A stretch of DNA of 44,845 bases from Saccoglossus kowalevskii (Eukaryota; Hemichordata; Enteropneusta; Harrimaniidae): assembly GCF_000003605.2 (NCBI RefSeq), contig NW_003118931.1, forward strand, positions 229,036-273,880, read 5' to 3'. The stretch's first letter is position 1, and the number at the start of each line of letters is the position of its first letter. Below are positions 23,901 through 33,300 of this stretch, one piece after another. Under the pieces are notes generated by a model, which did not search any database, was not told the DNA's origin, and saw only the letters and a list, made by a program, of their open reading frames with translations. The position numbers and the translations under genes are program-made.

Positions 23901-26900
23901 TAGTTGTGTACTAAGTTTAATTTCAATGAAGGCAGACAGATGCTCGTACGTTACTTCCTTTTCTCAATAACGTCCTTAATGCTCAATTTATAAATCAACA
24001 TCTAACTACAATTGTTGTATTTCCCTAGACAACTGCAATAGAATTCATTCAGCACCCTTAATATTTTCGGCATTTTAACATGTTTTCTCTAACCTATAAA
24101 TACATTGAATAAAGAAATGACATTTTCTGGTAATTATTTAGGTACTATATTGACGAACCAGGTGAAAAATACATCGCTTTTGATAAAATGGACAACTTTG
24201 CACTGGAGAAGCATGCAGGAACGAAAAAGAATAAGCTGAAATGCGAGCTACTCGGACAAAATGCCTGTGTTTCGTACAAGAACAAATTTGCCATTTTTGG
24301 TACTCGTAAATTGCAATTAGTACGAAGGTCACAAACAGGTATGTAAACAAAATTAAACTCGCTGAGGTGATATATAGAGTCAGCATACTTACCTCACACC
24401 CCACACTTAGTAAGATGTTTTGTCATACTCGATCATAGTAACAAGAACTAGAACTAGTTCTAAATTTGTCATTGCAGAAGATAAAATGATACGAGGTGTG
24501 CGTGGCAAAGCAAGCATGGCTTCACAATGTGAAATGTCACATTATCACCTAGGTGAATTTTGTAATTTTACTAGTTATGCCATACTTTCCTTACATCCAA
24601 CTGACAATAAGATATCGATTGAAACTCTTGGGCAGACTACAAAAGCACATCTAGTAGGCAGGTAATCTGCTCGGAGCTCCGAACCAACAATGTTGATCCT
24701 AAATCACCAGTAGAAATACAGGTGTGACTAGTGACAGAGCTTCTGATTTGATTCCCTTTGAACCAGAGCAATATCTCTTACACCAGCTTGCTTATTGCTA
24801 GTGAGACAAGTAGGGCAGAACCTAGTAAAATCATTCATATTCGGATTCATTGCATTAATTCATATAATTTTTAATTAATATTTACAGAGCTCGATCTTCC
24901 ACCTTATTGGAAAGAAGTAAGGAATGATGATGTCATTGTTGAGGATATAAACAACACATCAGACGAGTATCAGGAAGCGTACAAATTGTTCTTTGATACA
25001 CTTGGCAGTTTTAGAACGAGGTGCAAGGTTATAAAGATTCAAAGAGTTCAAAACCCCTGGAGATACAGGCAGTATATGACATCAAGACGGAAATTTGAAG
25101 ATCGGTATCCAAACCGGTACAGTTTGTTATTTCGGTAGTCTGTTCATATATCAACCCTTACATTTTCAAAATCTTCCAGTTATTTGGATAAATGAAATGT
25201 GAAAATTTTGTCCAATTACCACTATATTCTTATTTTCAAATTATTGTTATAATAAGCTATGAATTAATTGAAAATGCGAAACTCAGTACGCTCTGACAAA
25301 TTTATTTATTTACTAATTTCTGACCACAGCCAACATTTTCACCAGAATATATACGCTCAATTATATATTATTTAGTTATTTAAGTTATTTTAGCTATTTT
25401 GTAACCATTGTGTTCAGTCCTGATATCGTTTTTTGAAAACCTAATTGTTCGTCTTCAATTAATGATACCATTCGTTTTACTGTGGTAGTAGGTAACCGGG
25501 GTGATATCATTTTATAATATGAATGACAGGAGACGCTACATTCTGTTTAATGTTTATTTTATTTTATGTTATTTATTTATTGAAACACCAACAGGTTTCC
25601 CCAATTACAGGCACTCATAAAATACAAATACAAAAATAATTTAAAATAAAAAGGAAGACCTAAAGCTCAACTTATGGCATTTAAAACAGATTTCTTAAAA
25701 GAAGATAGACTCGTAAAAATGTCTACTGAACCAGCAATATAAATACAATTTAAAAAGTCAAGACAACATGGGATAAAAGAATATTTTCTGAGATTACTGT
25801 GATAAAGAGGTAATTTGAAGGGATATACGGAGCGGATATTTCTGGATGGAGCATGAAAAGGAATGCTGGGAATAGTGTAGGGAGAAGCAAAAATATTATT
25901 AAGACATTTATGCAAAAAGACGGAGTCAAGGAAATTTCTACGATTCTCAAGTGACAATAAATTAAAATGTAGGCATCATTCAGAATACTGCGATTATCCA
26001 AATCGGCGAGAACATAAGTGTTTGACAAACTTTTGTTGGACCCGCTGAACTTTACCAACTAGGTATTTTTGATGTGGTGACCTGATTTGAGTACAATATT
26101 CAAGACGACTTCTAATTAACGAAATATACAAACTGCGTAGACATGTAATACTGGTAAATTGTCTACATGTGCGCTTTATTAGACCTATCATTTTGTATTT
26201 TTGTATGCTTTTGTCACAATAGTGCCAACATGAGCGGACCAACTAAGGTTATCCATCAATGTGACACCAAGGTCTTTAACTTGATCGACACGTTCAATAG
26301 ACAAACCATCTATCTTATAATTGTGATAGAGAGTCGAGCGTTTCTTAGTGAACGAGATAACGTTACACTTCTGGGGATTTAGCTTGAGAAACCAAGCCTT
26401 ACACCAATCATGGAGCCTATTTAAATCATTATGGAGGGTGAAACAGTCTGTAACATTTATGATAGATTTATAAAGTTTTGTATTATCAGCATAGGTTAAG
26501 CAATATGATGAACTTACGTAGGGAGATTGCTCACATACATAATAAATAGTACTGGTCCTAAAAAGGAGCCCTGTGGCACTCCAGATGTAATACCTGTCCA
26601 TGTAGATTGCGCGCCCCCAATAACAACACGCTGTGTACGGTTACATAAATATAAGCATATTCAATTGTAAATGTTGATTTGTAATATGAAGTAAAATATT
26701 TAATCTTTCCTCAGTGAGTATGAGAAACGGTTATTTCATGGCACGCATGCTGATAACGTTACATATATTAACAGAGAGAACTTTAACCGGAGTTATCAGG
26801 CAACAAACGGTAATGTAAATGTGTTTTTCTGAAAACGGTATTTCACATACATGTAATATCATTACGTATGTATCAATTATAGATGGCCCAAGCTTTAATT

Positions 26901-27987
26901 TGTTTGTATGTTATACTGTCAAAATCAATAAAATAGACCCAATATGCCGGAAAATTAAACCTGTGTGTCAATCATATTATGTAGCAAGTTTCATAACAAA
27001 AATGTTGTTCTAATAAAAAAAGGTTACAAACATTAACGCAAAAGTGTATATCTAATGTATAGTTGCTGTGCGCATTTGTGTTAATTATATCGCAATTATA
27101 ACGCACGGTAACTTCCCCTCGTGGTAGTGAAACAGTTTAATAACGACAAATGAAGATATATGTACTGTACTACATTGTATATTTTGAATTTCCCGGTATA
27201 TATGATTTTTATAAATTATTTAAAAATGCTGGTCGAAATTCAGGCAGGGAATTAAATCAGAAAGAACGTAAGTCATTGCGAATATTCCAGTATGTCATTG
27301 ACAGGAAAGGATTTACTCAAAAAGAAAGTAACATAAAACTAAATAATAATGCAAATAAAACTCATTGTCTAAACGTTATGGCAAATTTTAAAAAGTTGGT
27401 TAAAATGTTAGTTAAGAACTATTCAAATTCAATCAATAAATGAAGAAATTATAATGAGTAAACCACAATCGACACAGCTTACATAATCATATACTGGATA
27501 CACTTTAAAAATGTCATTTAAAAAAATAACCATAGAACCCAAGTTCGTTGACACTTATTTATATTCAACCCTATTTTTGTATATTTTCTGTTAACACTGT
27601 AATTGAAGCTTGGGAAATTATATTTATTATCGAATGAAGTCTTTTTTTTCACTGAAAACAGTTTTATATCCGACTAACTATGAGTTTCTCCCCCTAGTTG
27701 GTGCTAGATTTGGCCAAGGATCGTATTTTGCCAAAGATTCTGAGTATTCAATACCATATTCACAGAAGGATAGTAATGATACAAGGCTAATAATGTACTT
27801 GGTACGTGTACTAGTCGGGGAGTATGCCCGTGGAAACTTGAATATGAAAGCACCACCAGTGAAAGATACAAGAACTCAGACGAAATACGACTCAACAGTG
27901 GATGATCCTGCCAATCCCACAATATTTGTGGTGTACGACGATACATTTGCTTATCCTGAATTTATAATACATTTTGAAATACGTTAA
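8340..27987 (+). CDS. PARP14-like mono-ADP-ribosyltransferase (RRM-KH-macro x3-WWE-ART)
   Basis: Twenty-five coding exons, all phase-consistent, total 5709 bases (1902 residues plus TAA): 8340-8949, 10046-10140, 10229-10373, 10819-11037, 11187-12572, 12738-12880, 12965-13066, 13256-13351, 13606-13731, 13859-14035, 14127-14214, 14422-14562, 16438-16542, 17524-17664, 17765-18037, 19089-19229, 19443-19547, 20523-20663, 20763-21035, 22001-22240, 23169-23319, 24142-24338, 24888-25116, 26715-26809, 27698-27987. Length and domain order match vertebrate PARP14 (about 1800 residues). The enzyme should transfer one ADP-ribose from NAD+ to proteins, while its macro domains read ADP-ribose. PARP14-group proteins act in interferon and antiviral signalling. 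The divergent E3 neighbour shares the RRM/KH front and could act on its products. No stops or frameshifts were seen. Exon 3 could instead start nine bases later (10238), also in frame. The symbol is left empty because orthology within the PARP14/15/9 group cannot be decided by eye. Confidence 0.92.
10046..11300 (+). other. Exons 2-4 and start of exon 5: further RRM-like domains
   Basis: After RRM1, exon 3 encodes a second RRM-like alpha/beta unit (LFVKIFQQ ... AAYVVTF). Exon 4 encodes a third (TTCLAITGIPTHLTL ... TAFLYFKES), which finishes in exon 5. The intron at 10374-10818 is AT-rich and empty. The coding frame of exon 5 is entered by splicing at 11187, not at the upstream ATG at 11105. 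Confidence 0.7.
11300..12880 (+). other. Exons 5-6: KH-like array
   Basis: About 500 residues in one long exon plus a short one, made of repeated beta-alpha-alpha-beta units. Examples are RLVGLNNSVDAAKLTL, LILSGPRKEIRINKD, ILIRGIAEKVNEKQRDV and ITLRGTSRGLKTARAKI. Four or five units are visible. PARP14 carries an array of such domains between its RRMs and macro domains. Individual borders are uncertain. Confidence 0.65.
12965..14214 (+). other. Macro domain 1 (exons 7-11)
   Basis: Residues about 886-1060: ITLVKGNIAKEN, VDVIVNNTSSDL, LQGGVSRILSKAAG, RIYHIITP, ISIPAIGTRVNNFP, DIRLVVFD. The fold is spread over five short exons with small introns. Compared with NAAN-type macro domains the pocket reads NNTS, so binding is likely but catalysis is doubtful. 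Confidence 0.88.
14584..16239 (-). mobile_element. 5'-truncated L1/Tx1-like LINE in the intron of macro domain 2
   Basis: Flanked by a perfect 12-bp target-site duplication, ATTAACAATCTT, at 14572-14583 and 16240-16251. The empty site with a single ATTAACAATCTT exists in duplication copy 2 at 19239-19250. The left end is T-rich (A-rich tail in element orientation). Reverse-strand frames at 15374-15856 carry L1/Tx1 reverse-transcriptase C-terminal features (FIWN, GGLKL, then HKGIDVIGDLLDE). They are broken, so the element is dead. Confidence 0.85.
16587..16990. repeat. Foldback/MITE-like repeat, copy 2
   Basis: Same family as 1515-1935. The arm at about 16856-16892 (GAGGATACC ... GAAGACAGTAC) pairs with 16936-16972 (GTACTGTCTTC ... 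GGTATCCTC). It sits in the intron between exons 13 and 14 of the PARP14-like gene. Confidence 0.75.
18600..18790 (-). repeat. Possible tRNA-derived SINE
   Basis: Minus-strand AGCTCAGTCGTTAGATGC (within 18745-18767) resembles a pol III A box / D arm. GTTTTGAGTCC (18720-18730) matches the B-box consensus at about 9 of 11 positions, with tRNA-like spacing. It lies in the spacer between the two macro duplications. No second copy was noticed. Confidence 0.4.
19591..19985. repeat. Foldback/MITE-like repeat, copy 3, interrupted by an assembly gap
   Basis: Co-duplicated with copy 2. The left arm is present up to ACAGTACG. The loop and most of the right arm are replaced by N, and sequence resumes at ATCCTCGTAAT. 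Confidence 0.75.
19909..19958. other. Assembly gap of 50 N
   Basis: Exactly 50 N inside the hairpin of the foldback repeat. From copy 2, about 70 bases would be expected here, so 50 may be a placeholder or an estimate. Confidence 0.98.
22001..22240 (+). other. Exon 20: KH-like unit after macro domain 3
   Basis: Encodes residues about 1503-1582 (FEIKIFAGEQNVIDTVKDEI and the following helices), an alpha/beta unit like the KH-type domain between the macro and WWE regions of PARP14. The acceptor at 21999-22000 follows a pyrimidine tract, and phase 1 joins exon 19. The introns on either side (21036-22000, 22241-23168) show no other feature. Confidence 0.7.
23169..24338 (+). other. Exons 21-22: basic linker and WWE domain
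   Basis: Exon 21 carries a strongly basic run (KRIKQRRKREK), a possible nuclear signal, and ends in KVQ plus two bases of the Trp codon. Exon 22 completes W and encodes YYIDEPGEKYIAFD through FGTRKLQLVRR, a WWE domain, which in this family often binds ADP-ribose or iso-ADP-ribose. The intron (23320-24141) is AT-rich. Confidence 0.8.
24888..27987 (+). other. Exons 23-25: ART (PARP) catalytic domain
   Basis: Exon 23 starts with LDLPPYW and has KIQRVQNPW. Exon 24 has LFHGT (H1783) and NFNRS. Exon 25 has GQGSYFAKDSEYS (Y1816) and TIFVVYDD (I1882), ending YPEFIIHFEIR. The H-Y-I triad, with Ile where poly-ADP-ribosylating PARPs have Glu, predicts mono-ADP-ribosylation. The intron 25117-26714 holds a LINE remnant. 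The intron 26810-27697 holds only a chance open frame. Confidence 0.93.
25560..26690 (-). mobile_element. Jockey/CR1-like LINE remnant between catalytic exons
   Basis: Reverse-strand reverse-transcriptase motifs in order: SGVPQGSFLGP (about 26560-26600), YADNTKLY (active site, second Asp changed to Asn), LNPQKCNVISF, KDLGVTLMDNLSW, RSRLEYCTQIRSPH, SLENRRNFLDSVFLHK. Frames shift at least twice. The 3' end lies at about 25560 with an A/T-rich tail. 5'-truncated and dead. Target duplications were not identified. Confidence 0.85.
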
Positions 27988-29272
27988 ATATGACTTATGA
28001 TATCGAACTCAAATAACATAATAATTAGTTTAACCAAGTACTGAGACGAAAATGGTAAACAATTCAATAGTTTTATCATTTACAGATCCCCACTAGACAC
28101 AGTAGCCCCCAGTTCTATAACATACCACTTTTTCACAATGCTAGGGTAAATGTAACACATCTTTTATGAAATTAATACAATATCATATGTGTATTATTAT
28201 ATTGTTTTCCTTCTTAAAAACTTGCTCTATTACTGATCTCAATTAAACGGCCCTGATTTAATTGATTTAGGATTATGCATGCAGTCACTACCAGTTCACA
28301 ACAATTTTGCGTACAATATTATAAGGTGTAAATATCATACAGTGATATTAATGACTTTTAAATAGTACATTTCCAATTACAATGTGTAACAAATTACAAC
28401 GTGTGAATTTTCGGAAACGTTTAATGATAATATCTGGAATGCTTCAATTCATACTTCTATTTGTATTCTTTTGAATTATTTTATGTTGGTTTGCGTGATA
28501 TTTTCTTTAGTCAAGATATACATATAGCCAGTGCTACCTGTTCATCTAGTGTGAAGCTGCTTTTGTGAATACAATATTTGCATTGTGTATGTTATACCAT
28601 ATATAAATATCTTTGAAAGCTAGTTTACCTATACTAGAATATACACTAAGATTATTGTGTCCTGTATTTGTAACCATTATATCAGGCAGTGAAAATAGGA
28701 TATCGCAAAGCAGGTGTGAAGGCAGCTCAAGGATGGATGGCATCAACATCCGTCATATTGCTTTCATGCATATTTGCATTATTCTTGCAATACTAAACTA
28801 TACTTGCTATGCTATTTGTAATTCTTTTAACAAATAGAACATGTATAGCTTAAAAATAAAATATAGTATAAACCCATTGAACTGTCATAGTCTATTAAAT
28901 TTAGTGACCAATTTTGAATAACCCTGAAATCGTAACAGAACATCTGTTCAAAACAAAGGTCAGAAATATATCAACACTATCTCTAGAAGCTACATAATTA
29001 AACCTTATAAGCTGAAATATGGATCCGAATGTGAGCCACCGCTCGGAGTATATGCAAATTCCAGAACTTATTCATTTAACCATAGTTGCAAGTATTAAGT
29101 TTCAGATGCTGAAACTTGAACATGTTTTTTATGATTATTTCTGTGTCTGAGAATGGCCTTTAAAATTAAGTTCATGTGTATATGTTGTGAAGCTGGTCAA
29201 AATCGTGTGGTTACTCCTTAAATATAAAAAAAAAACTAAATAACAGACTACAATATTACAGAAACCTGAAAC
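27988..29272. other. Intergenic region between convergent genes
   Basis: Holds the 3' UTR of the PARP14-like gene and unassigned AT-rich DNA. Possible plus-strand poly(A) signals are ATTAAA at 28242-28247 and AATAAA at 28855-28860. No coding exon was recognised. Confidence 0.5.
28855..28860 (+). terminator. Candidate poly(A) signal, PARP14-like gene
   Basis: AATAAA about 870 bases after the stop codon. The ATTAAA at 28242 is an earlier alternative. Confidence 0.3.
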
Positions 29273-29278
29273 TTTATT
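29273..29278 (-). terminator. Poly(A) signal of the Cys-rich gene
   Basis: AATAAA on the minus strand, about 85 bases after the TAG at 29363-29365. This supports that TAG as the true stop. Confidence 0.6.
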
Positions 29279-29362
29279 TCAAATGTCATCTTAAAATTTG
29301 TTTTCAATGATAATGCAATTTAACTATACAAACTAACAATGCAGAAAATCAATGACAGTTAC

Positions 29363-30370
29363 CTAAGGTGACACATCTCCACAACATTTCCATGTTCCGA
29401 CTACTTCCCAATTGGTTGTGTAATCTTTAATTATATGGATCCCAATTCCTGAAACTGAATAATATTGACTAGATGTCATTGGTATTATTAAAATAATTGT
29501 GCTACAGTTGTGTGGTTTACATGTATACATAATTATGGGACCCATATCAAACACAGTGCGGAATGACAACTGTAGCGCTTTTAAATTAATTATTTTGTTT
29601 GTACTGGTATGTTACAGACCACAAAGGCAACACTATCATTCACAACATTAAAAACAAAAATGTATCAACAGAATATAATTATTTATATTTTGAGATCAAC
29701 ACCAAAGAGTAGCATTTGTAAATTGAAAAGACGTACCTCCCCATGTTGAATTCCATTTGTTGGATGTGAAAGTTAAATTAAAACTTGGATTTTGGAGTAG
29801 CAAGGCTTCATCTTTCAGAGACACAGCACTAACATATGTATCAGTGTTCGTTGCTGCCGTCCAGTATTCAGTGGGTATTGACACCCAGTTGTCGCCATAG
29901 TCTTCACTTCTCATGACTGCCAATCCATTGTGAGATAACCCATATAACATGTTAGCTGATATGTCAAGACCTAATAGGTTGCCAACATTAGAATCCAAAG
30001 CTGTGAGATGAATATTAAACACATAGTAAACGTTGAGACATCCATTGGTTACAGAGTAGATAAACTGGAAGCATGCAAGACACATACCGAATTGTAAAAG
30101 CATTAATGTACTCTACACACAACACCACTACTAATCAACTTCCTGTTCTTGCTACCATTAATTTCTTTAGATGAGTTGAACAGGAGTGGAATTTTTGTTT
30201 AGCTATAAATTCATTTTGATTAGGGAAAATATAAATATGTCCAGGCAAATAAAGTACCAAGCGGTTTGTGATATGATCTGCATATAATCCAAAACAGTAC
30301 AATGATCCATTCTTTGTGCTGATGTTCAAACATTCACTGCTAAATGACTTCATGAATCACTTGTCAATAG
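29363..30370 (-). other. Exons 9-11 of the Cys-rich gene: beta-propeller-like C-terminus
   Basis: Exon 9 (about 30145-30370) has LYCFGLYADHITNRLVLYLP. Exon 10 (29737-30000) has LLGLDISANMLYGLSHNG and the Asp-box-like SEDYGDNW. Exon 11 (29363-29577) ends KCCGDVSP then TAG. The phase-1 join 10/11 (STWG to ALQLSFRTVFDMGP) works; 8/9 and 9/10 do not, and a TGA lies just upstream of exon 9's open part. Confidence 0.55.
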
Positions 30371-33300
30371 CCTATTGTAATGTCGGATATTGTTGCTTTA
30401 ATTCGACCATGTTATGTTTAGTATTTGTAAATGCTATATTAGATGATTGTGATTGAATGTATACTTTCGTAAATATGCATATGGTTAACAAGTAACAAAA
30501 GTTTGTCATACCTCTCCAGTGTGTGAACAGCTTAACTTCCCAGTTCTCTTCCAAATCACCAGTAGAATCGTTGATACACTTACAGCTGCAATAACAGTAT
30601 TCTTCTGATATGGATGATGAATAATTACGACATGTGTCAGTTCCATTTGTCATGTTATATTCACTGCAATTTGAGACAAGCTGGAGTGCTGGTAAAGTGG
30701 TATTGCTACAGTCACAGTCACATGTTGTATTGTCTGAACATATCGATCCACCACAAAGTGAAGAACAGTTCTCAAACATTTACATCACAGTTATGAAAGC
30801 ACAAAGTCTCATTAATCGCGGTACTGTTGTATAGAGTGTTGCAGGTGATATTGCATTCGTTGCTGCAGCTATTTATCTTAGTACAATTTCCACAGATCTC
30901 TGCACAGAAAGCAACAGTTGAGTTGCAATCGTCGTAGCACTTCACGTGGCTAAGTGGTCTGTAGTCATTACAGATCTCAGTACAATTTGAAAAGCATCCA
31001 AGGATACACTCTGATTTATTAGTAGTGCAATTTTTCCCAGACACGGTCATATTCCAATGGCATGACATATTCAGACAGCTCATTTCACATATTTTCATAA
31101 ACTCTGAGCAGTTTGAATAGCAGGAGACATATTGCGTGTACAGAGCATTGTTAATGCAAAACACATTAGCATACTCATTGGCAGTATTTATATGATTTGT
31201 GATATTGCCAGTATAGTTGAAAGTAATGGTACCATTATCTGATAGTGTCAAATTACTTGAAGTTGTATTATCTACACTCCGTCGCATTACGTAGTGCTTT
31301 ATGACATCTTGTACATGATATTCTAATCTACTAGCAATGCCTTGAAAATTCTCACTGCTTATAAAATCTTTGAAACTACTGCTGTCAGAAAAAGTGATAT
31401 TCTGATTGTTGACAAGCCAATCTTTAATGTCTGCAGGTATATTCATGTTGATCAATTTACGTCTTCTTATGAAATCACTGTTCGGTTGAGAGTTGTGTGG
31501 GAATACTGTTGACCCAGATCCCATTGATAACAACCATGACTTGAATTGAACGAAAGTGGGAAGCACTGCCTTTTTTCAATTCAACAGTAAGCTCATCTAA
31601 ATATGCGAGATACAAATCAAGGGTTGGAAACGCATTATGGGATTTCTTCTCCTTAGTGAACCACTGTAGGATATTGGTTAATGTATTCTCTCCTTTTGGG
31701 CCATACTTACTGAGGAAATCAACATAAAGTTTCATGTTTCCCAATGACTCTGGATAAGTCGATGTCTTAGACAGTGCAACTCCAGATTTTAAAGTTGAAG
31801 GGCGCATAAGTCTAGTTGACAGAAGCCAATCTCTCAAACTTATGTTGATGGGTTCTGAAACATATCTTGTCAGAGGTGTCTTTCTCTTGTTTTGTGCTAC
31901 CAGATTCATACATGTAGTCATCTGGAGATCTGACATTCCTTGTTTTATCTTGTAAGGTAATAGTGTAGGACTATAGATCTTGGAAGAATCACTCTCTGCA
32001 AAATGTATGTCACGTTTTCGTCTATCGGCACCACACAAACTTAGTTTGGGGCAATCAGCTAAGGTGCACGTGGGAGAGATGTATTGTTGGAGACAAAACA
32101 CTTGGTTGTTTTCCAAATTGCTTCCACAAGAGTCCTTACATATTTCTGAATCTAATGGACAGCTTGCAAAGCAAGGGAGGTAGGTATCACTCCAGTAATC
32201 ATTCACACATGAGGTATACAAGTTGCATGATGGAGGTGTAGAAGCAGGTTCATCTGGCCCATCCAGTAAATGTTGTAATGCTGTGCAATTAAATAAGTCT
32301 GAGTTACACTGCTGCACACAAAATTGGCAATCTGTTTCGCACCTATTACAGTAATTAAGGCATGACCTATTTTGATTCTGGCAAGTAGAAATGCACTCAG
32401 AAATTATTTCTACAGTAGTGACGAAGCAAGCTGATTCACATTCAACAAAATTCTGTCCACATGTTGAGGTGTGATTTAGAGAAGAACTACAGTTACTTGT
32501 CCCAGAGGAACAGTTTGTATTAGAAGTCTGGTTATCACAAACGCTGTCTGTACAATTTTCTGAAGAACAGCTATTATTACTTATCAATAATTCTTCAACA
32601 CATGCATGATATTGTCCCTGGCATGAAAGGGAGCAGTTGGAATATAACACTGATTCTGTTTCTACTAATGTGTTGTTGGATGAAGAAATATTTTGCAAAG
32701 AACCAATAAAAGATTCAGAAGAAGCATTCCCGGTGATATTGTTGTTTATAGCTGTTACTTTTACATTGGTACTACTATTAGCAGAAAGTAATTCTTTTTG
32801 AGTGTGACCAACAGCAGCTATCATCATACATTGGTAATACCATCCATCACATTGTTTAGTACATTGTATGCAGTCATTAGTTGAGTTTGAAGCAGTACAA
32901 GTTGTGAAACAATTATGTACATCGTCAGTTAAGTTCATTTTACATTCATTTATAATATTCAAAGGCGAAACGCATTGCCCTGCACATACTTCAGCTTCTT
33001 TGGTGCAGTTAATATTTATGCATTCCACAGCACAATCACAGTCTGTGCAATTTCCAATGCAATCTGGGTAAGCTTCAGTGCAGTTTACAATTGGCAGGCA
33101 TCTTAAAAAACAGATTTGCTATTGCATGTACTGTGGCATTGACCTCTACACTCCACACATTCTCCACAGCTGGAAATGCAGTCCAGTTCTTTCTGCCCGC
33201 ACTGCACTCAACACAAGTCAGTTATTATTGTCTGGTAGCAAGCCTGGCTTGTGTCATTATGCATGTTCACACAGGCTAATACACATTCTGTGACAATGCA

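Noticed and set aside
27150-27443. 97-codon plus-strand open frame between catalytic exons 24 and 25
   Set aside because: No domain, low-complexity Asn/Lys content, inside an intron whose flanking exons join perfectly.
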